Source: Gnetum montanum (taxonomy: Eukaryota; Streptophyta; Gnetopsida; Gnetales; Gnetaceae). From it: a stretch of 44,528 nucleotides of DNA. Below the pieces are notes generated by a model. It made no database searches and was not told the DNA's origin. It saw only the letters and a program-made list of their open reading frames with translations. Of the stretch, positions 1 to 11,559 are shown piece by piece (within the stretch, counting starts at the first letter, position 1; each line of letters starts with the position of its first letter). The stretch covers positions 1 to 44,528 of the forward strand of contig MNCI01004656.1 in the NCBI GenBank assembly GCA_015680685.1. The letters are read 5' to 3'. A program made the position numbers and the translations under genes.

Positions 1-392
1 GTAATCCCAGTGGCGTACCTAGGCCTATGCTTGGTAGTCCGAGTGACAGTCGTGCACGAAGTCCAAGATGTGTACGGTTGATCAAGGAATCGGTTGCTCG
101 TTGCACTTAGGCTAGATTAGATTTTCTTACCTTTTTTCTCTTAGCTTAGATTAGGTAATATTATTTTCCATTGCCTTCAGGAGTAGCATTAGATTAGAAC
201 ACATCATACACCTCATCTAGGCTAAACCATACGTGACATATGAAAAACTAGTCTAGATGGGAAGACAGCGAACTGCGACCTAAGGCTAACTAATCTAGGT
301 GCCACAACTAGTCCATCTGCGGAGTTCGACCGGATCGCGCGTGCGACGCTCATTTCGTATGGTTGAGTGTAGGGGTACCTCGCCACTCATCA
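1..392 (+). repeat. LTR end of Athila-like element A (5' part outside window)
   Basis: The last 392 bases of a long terminal repeat. It closely matches the end of the LTR at 37368-38411: both share the segment running from tctgcggagttcgaccggat to the terminal ctcatca. It also carries one copy (70-99) of the gtgtacgg...aaggaatcgg subrepeat that occurs three times in the other LTR. A 5' LTR should be followed by a tRNA primer site, but base 394 starts a different LTR. This copy is therefore a 3' LTR or a solo LTR. Its good match to the young element C and the clean end suggest a fairly recent insertion. Confidence 0.85.
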
Positions 393-393
393 T

Positions 394-1210
394 TGATGAA
401 CATGTTTTTGACATCGGCCGCGATGTTGAGGTCTAGCTGCAACATTGCATACACGACTTCAAGGTATATACTCCAAGTCTATAAATACCACACCTGGGCT
501 CCAATTTTCACATCAGTTTTTGGTCATTTTCTAATCAAAGTAGTAAAGCTTTTGCCATTTCTTCCTTTCAGTGTTAGAATACTTTCTAAGTGCCTGTAGA
601 AGGAGTCTAAGTGTGTATAGTTCTTTGTTCGAGCATTGATGTACCTAAGCACAATAATGTGATAGGAATAACATGAACCCTTTTGACAATCCTTGTAGCA
701 CTAAGAATAGATTAATATTTTCTTTAATGCATTTTACTTTCTTGCTCTTTACTTTAATGCATTCAAATTAAACAAGTTATTTCTAGTAGTTAATGAATGT
801 AAGCATGACCACTTCTAGCATACATATAGTACTTAGTAACTCGGCAACACTTAACATTTGGTAGCCTAGTAGTGCTATATGTGTTCAGGAAAGTGGGACA
901 GTTACTTGTGTTAGGCTAGATAGGCAATAACGAATCAAATTTTAAATTACTCTACTCTTCATTCTTGTTGTAGGCAATCAAATATATAAAACATAAAAAA
1001 TAAGAAAAATCATATACCTCATTTACACTTAAATCATACGCTTGAGCTTCACAAGTGTAGTTGGGAAGACAATGAACGTTTGCAATGCCATTTCACTTCC
1101 TAGAAGAGCTAGTGTACTAGATAACTATAGGTCCACAAAATTTGACTGGATTGCACGTAATGCCTTAGTGATTCATATGGTTGGGCGTAGGAATACCTTG
1201 TCCCTCATCA
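394..1210 (+). repeat. 5' LTR of element D
   Basis: It starts tgatgaacatg and ends ccctcatca, followed by one t and a primer-binding site. It aligns along its whole length with 21672-22490, including the shared tataaata box, the tagtctttgttcgagca-like region and the A-rich stretch near 990. The many substitutions between the two copies show a long time since insertion. A short open frame at 1042-1257 inside it is not a gene. Confidence 0.85.
480..487 (+). promoter_or_regulatory. TATA box of D 5' LTR
   Basis: The sequence tataaata lies 86 bp from the LTR start. This is the same spacing as in the LTR of element C. Just upstream are degenerate repeats of the gcaacattg/cgatgttg type that are better preserved in the 3' LTR. 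Confidence 0.6.
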
Positions 1211-1211
1211 T

Positions 1212-1229
1212 TGCCACCATTGTTGCGGA
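1212..1229 (+). other. Decayed tRNA-Asp primer-binding site of element D
   Basis: It lies one base after the LTR end and aligns with tggcgccgttgccgggga, the complement of the plant tRNA-Asp 3' end. It has six mismatches, mostly G-to-A or C-to-T changes at former CpG sites. The perfect version is at 38413-38430. Confidence 0.7.
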
Positions 1230-1371
1230 CCTTTTTGTTGTTTTGTGCGCTATCTAGGACCTAGTGAAAAGTATTTAAATCATTGAAACAAACCTTAGAG
1301 TCATATTTTATTTTACCATTACTACAACAATTTGTTAAAGCACATTGTGATTTTTATTTCCCTAATTGAGA

Positions 1372-3930
1372 ATGTCTTCTTCTCATAGGAGCACTTCTCT
1401 GCCCAAGACTGACAGAGCTTATCAACCATTGCCTTAACAGTATCAAATTGTATATACTCATCCTAATGAGTATGTACCAAACTTCACCTTCATTTTACAC
1501 CAAGATGAACAACTGCAGTGGCATGACATGGAAGACAACATTGTGTTGTTGCCTGATTGAGCTATTCCTGCAATACTCTATCAAATGCTTACATGATGTG
1601 GTCTTCAAGATTGCTATGGGGAGTATATTGTGGAAGATACTGATGCTAGGGATTATCATCCCACTAAAGCACAACATCTGCGAGATCAATAGCTAGAGTA
1701 GTGTTATGAATTTTCGAAGGTAAAAGGACTTAATGATTCTCAATTCTTGTTGTACCAACAAGCTAGTGCGGAACCCTTCTCTAGGGGTTTTCCATTCAAT
1801 GAAACTCCTCTCTTTGACTTCAATGATGGAGGCCAAAACTAGAACTTGCACTTCACAATTCACAATCTTGATTATGATAACAAGGGATCCAATGACAAAG
1901 AAGGATCTGAAGGGGCAAGTCAAGGTAGGGATGTAGACAAGAAGCAAGATTATGATCATGGTCATAATCACTGAAGATGTGGTAGTAGGTGCCGTGATGA
2001 TGCTGGTTCTCCTTCCTCTTCCCCTTCATCATCTTCTTCTTCTTTTGGCTTTGACCGTGACCGCAGAAGGCAAGATTGTGATGGAGGTGATCGAAATGAA
2101 CAAAATGATTGATGGAACCAAAATGATCAAGGGAACCATTAAGAAAGACAAGATCAAGGACATATACATTCAAGAGAGGCACATTGTCACAAATGAAGGG
2201 GTGGTAGAGGGCATCGTAGGCAGCATGATCAAGGCCTTGATGAGCCTCTCCTTGCTACCTAAAGTATGCTTAACATCGTAGAGGTAGTAAGAATTCTAAC
2301 AGGGCATGTGAAGGATAGCTGGATCAAACAATTGGACATGAACAATATTCCGCGGTTTGAAGGAGGATATAACTTTGATCTGCAAAACTATCTTCAAGAT
2401 TTTCAAGATGCATGTGCCTTGTAGAACATAGAGAATGAGTGGTAGAAAATAAAGTTGTTCCCTAAGACACTCATGAAAGAAGGAAAAACTAGTATTGATC
2501 CTTAGAGCCGGAATCAATCAAATGATGGAGTACCATGTAAGAATTGTTCAATGATAAATATCAAACATACTTGAGTGTCCAACTTAAGGAAGCAAATTCA
2601 AGGATAGAAACAAGGAAGCTACGAACCCTTGGATGTTGCCATTGGCTGATATTACACTTTAATGCACAAATGTCTAGGCCATGGTTATTCTCAACTAGAT
2701 CAACTTCATCACATAGTAGACGAGCTTTGGTCAGAAATGAGGGGAACCCTTGGTGTATATGCCTAGGGATGTCTATTAGAACTAAGTGCCCATTAAATAC
2801 AAAGATTAATAGAGCAGGTCCCCAAAGAGGAGGGTGAAAAAGAAAAAGAGAAAGTGTATAGGAGTATAACTATGATCTTTCCATTCACAAGAGGAAGCTT
2901 TGATTTTGTAATAGTGAGGACGAGTCCTTATTTGATGAGGGAGTGAATAAGAAAACCTTGCCACTTCAAAAATTTTCAATATGAACTTACAACCAAGGTT
3001 GATTAGTTATGGGACTCCATGGACAATAGATTCCAAACTGTCCTTAAAATTGCTAAGGAGTCTAAAGAACAAGGTAGTGATCATGAGCGCAGGAGGCACA
3101 AAGAAGTTGAACATGCATATCACAAAGGTAAGGGCAAGATTGTTGTAATCGAAGAAGTTGTAGATAATGAATCAGATGATTATCATGGGTGTGACGTATG
3201 TCAGTATGAACATCCTAAGGGATGTTGCCCTATTGTGTCACATCTACAGGAGTCTGGGATGTATGCCTTACATCCATGACTTACATAGAGGCAAACATAT
3301 AGAAGGTTATCTTATCCTCAAGGTAATCTCAGGTAGTTCCACCAACAACAATCATATTATTCAAGTGGAGCTCCATCGCAACCGTATGAACAATATCAAT
3401 AGTGGCAACAACCACAATCATGGGTGCTAACATTGCCAAGGCAACAATACCCTTACCAGAAGCTTGATCCATATGGTTACTACATTCAGCAACCCATGTC
3501 TCCACGTGATGTTTCTAGTCATGTTTCTCATTTCTAGTCTCACTACCGCCCTTCAGATTATTATTGAGCTCATTTGCCACATGAAAGAAGGGACATCACC
3601 TCTTACCCTTACCCTCCTCCTATCCCTACACATACTCCTCCTCCACCTGCATAGCTACCACATGCTCCACCTATGCAGGGTGAACTGCCAGCCCATCCAC
3701 AACAATTCAATGCTACAAGGGCTGTTAATCTACAACTAACTCATCAATCAAAGAGGTCAAATGCCCAATCAAAGAAAAGACCTTTCTTTCAATCCCATAG
3801 TCTACCTCAACGTTCACATATATCCATGGTTGACAACCTTGACCCTGCATCTTCCTTTGTACCTAATACCTTTGAGTCCCCTTCAAACCAAACTCTACCC
3901 AAGATCCATATTGTAATGCTCACTCATACT
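1372..3930 (+). pseudogene. gag of element D, broken
   Basis: This is a remnant of the structural protein. The start at 1372 (MSSSHR...) matches the intact frame of element C at 38558. Recognisable blocks are HPNEYVP and HQDEQLQW near 1465-1520, a Ser-rich linker near 2010-2045, the capsid-like FEGGYNFD block near 2357, and a zinc-knuckle-like motif CDVCQYEHPKGCC at 3190-3228. In-frame stops and shifts break it throughout, for example within the capsid block after DACAL. The Pro-rich linker that precedes protease is near 3580-3790. No functional product is expected. Confidence 0.75.
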
Positions 3931-6900
3931 ATGTTTGATTGAATCCATGCAGGAAATCTTCCTAAGAAGTTAGCTGAGCCTGGAAGTCCTTTAATTTAAT
4001 TGCAGATTGCTAGAAATGAATCGTGGAAGGCTCTTCTTGATTTAGGTTTTTATGTTAATCTAATTTCTCATGAGATGTACACTACTTGGAACCTACCTCC
4101 TCTCAAGAAGAGCAACATAAGATTAGAATTGCAGACCAGTCCATCACTATTCCATTGGGACTGGTAGAAGACATTGTGATCATTATCTGTGGGTGGTCTT
4201 ATCCTACTGACTTCTTGGTAATCAAAGTGGACAACTATAAGGGAGATTTTCCAATCATCATGGAAAAAGCATGGCTGAGCACCATTGATGCAAGAATGGA
4301 CATCAAAGATCTTTCCTTAGATATATCTAAAGAAAATGCATTTGGAAAGATTAAGAAGAAGAGAGTTCTATGCATCACCTACAATGATACCGAGTGCAAT
4401 TGTGTGCAGAAACTTTAGGTTATTAAGAATGCATCTATATCTACATGCAAGTAGTGTGCAGCAGAAGTAGAAATTCAAAGGTATCTGTACACAACAACCA
4501 CAAAATAGGAGGGCACCCAGTGGCTGACCATTGATTTTGAGAGCACCACACTTTGCATGGAACCAATTGAGAGCCTAACATGTGCATATGTCACAAGCAT
4601 GAATGAGCTCAAGCAAGTTCATCACCAACTCTCTGATGACACAAATGATGATACTCAATGGGGAGAGTTGAAAATTCCTAAAAAATTTAAACAAGAGCTC
4701 CTTGAGCTAAAAATGTTACCGACTAGAATGGAATATGTATATTTGAAGAATGGAAAGCCAGTTGTAATTGATGTAAAAGTTGCTCTGGAATAGAAAAAGA
4801 TGTTATTAAAAATAGTTGAAAGATGGTCAATAACTTTTTCTTGGTCATATCCTGAACTCACAGGGATTGATCCTAGGATATGTCAATACCACATCTACAT
4901 TTGCCCAGCCATGAAGCCAAAATGATAGCCACAAAGGTAATTGAAGCCCACATTAAAGCAAATCATCAAGGAGGAAATTGAGCAACTCCTCAAGGCAGGG
5001 TTCATTTATCCCATTTCAAATAGCAAGTGGGTTAGCCCACTTGTAATTATGCCAAAGAAAGGTGGCAATTAGTGCATCTACATTGATTTTTGGCTGCTGA
5101 ATATGGCAACATTCAAGGATCATTTTCCTTTTCCATTTGTTGATTAGATGCTCGACACAATATCTAGGCATTGATACTATAGTTTTCTAGATGGTTATAG
5201 TGGTTATAACCAAATTCAAATTGCACTGGAAGACTAGGAAAAGACAGCATTCACGAGTCCCTGGGGGACTTTTTTATATCACAAGATTTCGTTTGATTTA
5301 TGAAATTCTTCTGTCACATTTCAGTGCCTAGTCCTAAGCAATTTTAAACAGCAGATTGCTAGTGGTGTGGAAGTCTTCATGGATGACTTCTCCAACTATG
5401 AAGCTATGTTTGAGCAAGCCCTGGACTACCTTGAGTAAGTGTTGAAATGATGTGTCAAAACCAACTTGTAGCTTAATTGGTAGAAAAGTCACCTCATGGT
5501 CTAGGAGGGCATTGTACTAGGGCACAGAATATTACACGTAGGAATTGAGGTTGGATCCTAAAAAAATAACTGTCATCCAAGGAATAACCCGCTATCTAGA
5601 AATAGTTAAAGATGTTTAGTCATTCCTTGGACATACTGGCTATTACTAGTAATTCATAGAGAATTTCTCGAAAATTACAAAATTGTTGGTGGAGCTAACA
5701 AAGAAAGATGCTCCCTTTGTTTGGACCACAAAATGTGAAAAAGTATTCTAGTAATTGAAGGAGAAGCTTGTAGAAACTCCAATCCTACAAGCACCTCTGG
5801 TCCAGGTCATTTTATATCATGATAGACACATCAAATTATGCCTTGGGACTAGTGTTGATGTAGTTAGATGACAAGAAATGTCCATACTACATCCACTGCA
5901 CTAGGTAAAGCATTGTGGGTGCACAACTAAACTACACCACTACAGAGAAAGAATTTATGGCAGTGGTGTTTTCTCTAGAGAAATTCATGCATTATGTACT
6001 TGGATACAAGGTGTTTGTGCACATATATCACAATGCCATCCACTTCCTGATGAACAAGCCAATGGTGAGCCCCCATGTCATACGATGGCTGGTGATCTTG
6101 CAAAAATTCAACCTTACGATGGTAGATCAAAAGGGCATTGAGAATGTGATCGTTGATCACTTGTCTTAGTTATGATGGGATGACAAAGAGGAAGAAGCTC
6201 TGTTATTTAATGTGTTTCTTGATGAACTCCTCTTTGCTAGGGCTATAACTGAACAAATGCCTAATGAGCCAAAATGATATCATGGCATTCTCACCTATCT
6301 TCTCACATAGGAGATGCCACAAAGGTTGGACCACTGGAAGAAATAGTAGTTTCTTCACCAAGTAAAGCACTTCATGGAGATCAACAGACACCTTTATAAG
6401 ATGTGTATCGATGAATTGGTTTGTAGGTGTGTCCCTGATGCTGATTAACTATGCGTTCTCCAAGATGCTTATGAAGGTCCTTGTGGAGGACACTATGCTA
6501 GGAGACACATGGCCATTAAAATCTTGATGGCAAGGTACTACTGTCCAACACTCTTTAGGGATGCTTACCATTACATCCACTCTTGTGAACAATGCCAATG
6601 AGACATTGGAATGACTACTCGAATGAAGGGACCTCAACAATGGATTCAACCATTGGAACTCTTGTGATTTCATGGGTCCCATCACACCTATGTCAAATGG
6701 AAAGGCGTACATCATAGTCGTTGTTGAGTATTATATGAAATGGGTAGAAGCAACAGTTGTCATTGGATATACATACTCTACTGCTACTTAGTTTGTATAA
6801 CAAAATGTTGTAAATAGGTTTGGTATGCCACATGCATTAATTTTTGATAATTGAACTCACTTTACAAGCACTACTTTTCGGAAGCTCATGCAATGCTTGG

Positions 6901-7480
6901 GGGTTGAACACAAACTCACAACACCTTACCATCCCCAAGCTAATGATCAAGCTAAGGTTACCAATAGGGAAATTACAAGAATACTAACAAGAACTATTAG
7001 CAAGTATAGGATAGACTAAAGCACAAAAATCAATGATGCCCTTTGGGCCTACTGCTCAACCTAGAAACATCTTATAGGATATTCTTCCTATGAGCTTATG
7101 TATGGAAAATTACCAACACTTCCTATTCAATCCAAGCTCCATACACTTTCAATTACTTGTAACCTTAACCTTGACTTAAGTCTAGCCCAAAAAGAAAGAC
7201 TAATGAACCTCAACCTATTAGATAGAAACCGACTAGTGGAATTATCATCTAATGAGTTGCACAAGGCCTATAATAAAAAGCATCATGACTTAAAAATTAG
7301 AAAAGTCAAATTTCAAATAAGAGATAAGGTTTGTTACTGGAACCCCATACATGTACCTTAATGAACTAAGTTCCAAACATTGTGGGGCCATGATGATCTA
7401 TAAACCTAAGAGCCCAAATAAAAAATAGTTGGTCAAGATTTAACAAATCAAACCTTTCCATGAGCATACACTAGCTAACA
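3931..7480 (+). pseudogene. pol of element D, broken (protease, RT, RNase H, integrase)
   Basis: This is a remnant polyprotein collinear with element C. The protease region near 4023-4080 reads LLDLG where element C has LLDSG, so the active-site motif is damaged. Reverse transcriptase lies about 4960-5470, with WVSPLVIMPKKGG near 5030 and an intact FMDD catalytic box at 5376-5387. RNase H is about 5800-6170 (TTTEKEFMAVVF, HFLMNKP). Integrase is about 6180-7360, with a zinc-binding region near 6480-6600 and traces of the core near 6670-6990. About ten stops fall in the RT/RNase H connection alone, many of them TAG. The end is near the YWNP block at 7340-7400, where C also has YWNPTHVP. Confidence 0.75.
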
Positions 7481-7962
7481 CAACGACAACCTCATCGAAC
7501 AGACAACCACGCTCCATATTTCAGATCTCCTCTTTTCAACTTAGTCATGGGGGAGATGGCCATCCATGCTAACCATACAAGTGGCTCCTCAGTTTTTCAA
7601 CTTTTTTGTTTTACACATTTTTTGTTTTATTTTATATCTTTTTGTTTTCATGTTATTAATCTTTTCTAATTTTTGTTTTACACCACCATTAGTACATTTG
7701 TTATTTCTTGAATATTTTATAGTTTCTTTTATATTTTCTTTTATTTTATTTGGTGTGATCTTCTAAGTTTTTGTTAATAAGTGCTAGGTACAATGGTATT
7801 ACGTTACTTGATGGTAGTATGTACTATTTTTGTTATTTGATTGTTGGTGTCTAGTTTTTAGCTTTGAATTTTGTTACAGATAGTTAGGACATGGTTTCTT
7901 TTTCATGCAATAGGCAGTGAGTCCACAACATCCACCCATCCACAAACTCTATGGTTTTCTTT
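7481..7962 (+). other. Noncoding post-integrase region of D, T-rich
   Basis: There is no gene here. The stretch aligns with the post-integrase region of element B (about 12800-13250, read on the minus strand): both contain cgtgggggaga-like sequence, then a T-rich tract with repeated ttttttgttttacac (7597-7700), then a gagtcca...ccatcca block. The 66-codon open frame at 7566-7766 is hydrophobic only because of the T-rich tract. The region stops abruptly where the truncated LTR of B begins. Confidence 0.6.
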
Positions 7963-8007
7963 GTATACACAGCCAAGTTGATGCATCAACTAAATGACAC
8001 TTCATCA
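7963..8007 (-). repeat. Truncated 3' LTR of element B (about 45 bp left)
   Basis: Read on the minus strand it begins TGATGAAGTGTCATTTAGT, the same start as the complete LTR at 20418. Homology continues for about 45 bp, with mostly transition differences (for example tatacacagcc against tatacgcggcc), and then stops. The adjoining 8008-8017 is the polypurine tract, which confirms that this is the LTR start. About 850 bp of LTR is missing. Confidence 0.7.
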
Positions 8008-8017
8008 TACCTCCACG
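8008..8017 (-). other. Polypurine tract of element B
   Basis: On the minus strand cgtggaggta directly abuts the LTR start TGATGAAG. It is preceded by ctcgaggatgagttttt, a sequence typical of the end of plant gypsy elements. The equivalent in D is cgtgggggta at 21662-21671. Confidence 0.65.
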
Positions 8018-8159
8018 ATTGAGCAAAAACTCATCCTCGAGTTATTTTACAAATTGGAAGGTATGGATTCTTATTTACAACACACATAACTTAAACACAT
8101 ACATGACACACACATGACACAACATAAATTTGACCAAGTGCCTAAGCTACAGAGGGGGA

Positions 8160-11103
8160 CAAATTACAAAAATGGCGATGTTCGGAGACAAAACTGAACA
8201 CCTCGTTGGTCCTAGAGCCTATGTTGTGTAGGATGATGCACAAAATTGCTGGAGAAGATCACACCATCCCTGGGGGCGGTGGTTTTGATGAACCTTCTCC
8301 AACCTTTGGCCCATCCATTGGTGGCGGCATGGATGTTAGTAGTCCTGCGACAGCTACAATTTCTGGAGGTAGCCGGAAAGCCTTCAAGAGAGCCCTTATT
8401 TTTTCTTCTTTGCTTCTAGGGTCGTTCACAGTCTAGGCAGCTTCTCCAATGCATGTTGGAACTGGAACTTCCCAAGGGCAAGGCAGCACCAGGATGAGTT
8501 CTTTTAAGTTGACGAACCAGGCTACGAATTGCTTGCGTTCGATGTCGAACGCTCAGATTGATGCCTGCAGCTACTGGTAGTCATTCATTCTTTGGGCTAG
8601 GTCCTCCGCAACTGTACGTTGTCCTTCAAAGCTTGGGTAGAGGACCTAGAGTTTTGTTTTTGTTGTTGCTAGCTTTTGTTTAGTTGCCTTGTGCACCTGG
8701 AACTCACCCTCGTATAGGGAATACGAGGCAGCCACTTGCTTTTCTAACTCTAACCGTGGTCTCCTAGCTGTGAGCTTAGCCAAGTTTGCATATCGAAGGT
8801 TGGCCAATTCTATGTATTCTGTCATTTCCTCGATCTGTAGCTCCTTTAGATGAATTTCTACTTTTTTATAGGTGTTCAACCCATCAAAGATGGATGGCCA
8901 TATATCGCCTCCCTCTTGGAGCTGCTGGAGTGCTTGGTTCATCTTGGCTTTAGCAACTTGAATGTGCTTCTCGTTCACCTGCTTCTACAATCCCACTTGG
9001 TTCCTGTAATGATTTTTGAATTTTTCAAATTTTAGGGCCTCGTTCTTCCAAGCGGTAATTTTGATTGCAGACTTCTGTCGCAATGCTCGAACCTCCTCCA
9101 TCGATAGATTTCTATTTTCAGCTACCAACCTTCTTATGTCTGCGTTCACCCTAGCTAGCTCCTCCTGCTATTGGTGGATGAAATCTTTCATGTGTTTGTT
9201 CGCTGCACCAACATTGCACAGGCGATGAACTTCTACGGTCAGCTACACATTCTTCTAGAAAATCTCTGCCAAGTCCTTCTCTAAATAATACACTCGGGCA
9301 TCTGTTATGGACTTGTCCAAGATTACCATTTCTCGAACATCCTCAACGACCTGAAGTTTAAGCTGAAGTTATTGAAAGGCTTCATCTCTGGTGATTTCAT
9401 GGTTGAGGATGGCTGGATCAACAAGCTAGGCTCTTAATTGGGCTACCTCCATTGCCAAGTGTTGACAAGTGACTTAAGCAACTTCTAGTTGCCCTTCTAA
9501 GACGATGCTCTTGCCCCTTGCCGATAGTAGCTCCGACTAGGTTGCAGTGATGTTGTCCAGAAAGTCAAAGACATCTGGAAGTGGTTACCCAGTTCCTACC
9601 AGTCAGTCCAAAAATTCTTCATGTTGGGCTACATCAATCTTGCTACGCGAAGTTCCGGTAGACACCTGTACATCTTGTAGTCCATGAATGTTTGGTACAG
9701 GTGTTGCCAGTGCATTGAGGGTCGTAGCAATTGTATCAACAACCACTTCGACAGTAACTTCTTGTTCCTGGTGCTGCATCACCAAGACCGTCGCCTCTTC
9801 ACCATCCTCCAAGTGTACCAAGAAAGTAGCAGCATTCCCTGAGATTTCGAGGAATAACTGTTGAGTTACGGTTGATACATCTCGGATGCTTGGATCTGTT
9901 CTGGTTGGAATTGATGCTCGGGCCGTGGAGAATATGGGCCCTGCCCTTTCAAGAAAGCTGACTGATTGAGCCACTTATTCCAGGTGGCTCATGGCAGGGT
10001 GATAGATCGAAGGGTCTTCTCCTCCACCAGTCCTGCCAGATTACTCTTGCTGGCTCAAGAGTGTTTCTCGGATCTTGCGAATGTATTTTGCGAGCCCAAC
10101 TGCGTTGTTTGTATAGGTGGTGAAGGTGGTTGCTACTCTTCCTCTATTTATGTGGGGGTAGGCATTTTATCTTTCATCATTTCTTGCCACGAGGCAATTA
10201 GGGCACGCCAGATGATATCATTAGAGTATCGTGCTATCCCTGCCCGTTTGCATAACTTTCGGATTAGGCAGGGAAAGGGGAGAGCTCGTCTTCCATGTTC
10301 GTTCTCAGCGAACTTTTCTTCAATCTTCAGAAACAATAGTTGTGGTAGACTCATTGGAAATTTCCCACTCAAGGCAGCACACACACAAGTGGAGAAGGCT
10401 GTGATTTTGCTGGGTCTTACCGTTGGATTCAAATGCTAAGACGCTATCTTGGAGTATACTCTCTCCACCGTGGTTAAGGAGCCGAATTCCTTGCGCTATA
10501 CCCCATAGCACCATTGGGTCCATTGCGCCTTCACCTCTAGATTGTCTTGCTTTGGAATTTCTACCACATCTGCCCCAATTTCAGGAAACCCCAGAGCTTG
10601 CGTTATTGCTTTTGAAGAGTAAGAGACATAAATGTCTTTGATTCTTACTCTTGACCTTGGTTGCTAATTCATCCAGAAGAGATAAGTTTCTCCTAAGTAC
10701 CATTCACCACTGGTTGTGATGATTGGCCACATCAGAGAGTTTTGTAGTTGGAGTCTCACACTTCTGGCATGTGCTTGAGGAATGGTCCAAAATTTAGCTC
10801 TTGGAGGACCGTCTGTTGCACCTCGCATGGCATGATAGCATCAAGGCAGGCTTGGGTTAGGGTGACCTCAAGCCGTGGTGCTATCCCAGGAGTCTCATCC
10901 CTTAGTGATTGCTCACCAGGAATCTCCTCTTCGGGAATTTGGTGAACAGATTCCATGTCAGGTCTTTCACAGAAGGGCCCAGTTGCATGAGAGCCCTTCG
11001 CATACTTTGGCGGTTGCACTCCTTATCCCCTTCCCATGCGTGGGCGCTTGTCCCTTGGTTGTGACGGTCCTTTGTCCCTTGGGTGCCTTGGTTTGGATGC
11101 CAT
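8160..11103 (-). pseudogene. ORF3 of element B: putative-plant-transposon-protein-like domain plus coiled coil, broken
   Basis: A third coding region lies between pol and the 3' LTR, in the sense of the element. It starts MASKPRHPRDKG at 11103, right after a splice-acceptor-like tgttttattgtag. The N-terminal half (about 10900-10150) has LQELNFGPFLKHMPEV, GEWYLGETYLFW and RRALPFPCLIRKLCKRAGI. That arrangement resembles the 'putative plant transposon protein' family (PF20167) often seen beside plant gypsy elements; I recognise it from memory only. The middle (9974-9603) is low in complexity and rich in Thr, Val and Glu. The C-terminal half (about 9300-8640) is Lys/Glu/Gln/Leu-rich and probably coiled coil. 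At least two frameshifts and many TAG stops break it. D has no counterpart. Athila relatives often carry an env-like ORF in this position; I see no convincing signal peptide or fusion domain, so an envelope role is unsupported. Confidence 0.6.
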
Positions 11104-11268
11104 CTACAATAAAACATAACCATTCGTTAGACCGTTCATAAGTAGTTTAAGATGGTCCGTATATACTTTCTCAGTTTGACTAAGTTATGTTAATGGCACA
11201 GGCACACCGTTAAGTTTCCCGAAGCATTAAGTTAGGGGTTAGGGCCAAATTTTTCGTAATTAACAAAC

Positions 11269-11290
11269 TAATTAATTAATTAATTAATTA
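11269..11290. repeat. (TAAT)n simple repeat
   Basis: Twenty-two bases of uninterrupted taat units lie between the promoter-like block and ORF3 of element B. Confidence 0.9.
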
Positions 11291-11471
11291 CACATAGGCA
11301 CCACCCCCCATGATTGAGAGCATACCGTCGGGTGCATAAAAAAAGCAAGGACAGGTTGATGCGGACACGCGATGGAATGTAGGTGTGTTGGGAATGGTTA
11401 GGCAGAAAAAATGACAAAAAATCCCCTCAATTTGGACTCTAAATGATGAAAAATGAAGAAGTGCAGTGGGG

Positions 11472-11559
11472 TATATATAGGGGTTGGGCGCTGCATCGAT
11501 GGGGCCATGTATACGCGACCGCGTATACGCAGGCACTGCGTATACAGGGCCCAGTATAC
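11472..11559 (-). promoter_or_regulatory. LTR-like internal promoter upstream of ORF3
   Basis: On the minus strand four copies of GTATAC (11554-11559, 11540-11545, 11523-11528, 11509-11514) are followed about 30 bp later by tatatata (11479-11472). One copy sits in the perfect palindrome gcgtatacgc (11521-11530). The layout, GC-rich palindromes immediately before a TATA box, is that of the LTR promoters in this window. B's own LTR contains the related gcatatacgcgg. The ATG of ORF3 is about 370 bp downstream. Promoter activity is inferred, not shown. Confidence 0.45.

Noticed and set aside
389-393. atcat as the 5' target duplication of D, matching aatat after its 3' LTR
   Set aside because: Two of five bases differ, and these bases belong to the end of element A's LTR.
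1042-1257. 71-codon frame near the end of D's 5' LTR
   Set aside because: It runs across the LTR end and primer site and is not kept in the 3' LTR.
9966-10439. 157-codon plus-strand open frame
   Set aside because: It is antisense to ORF3 of element B, whose minus-strand reading gives the recognisable domain.
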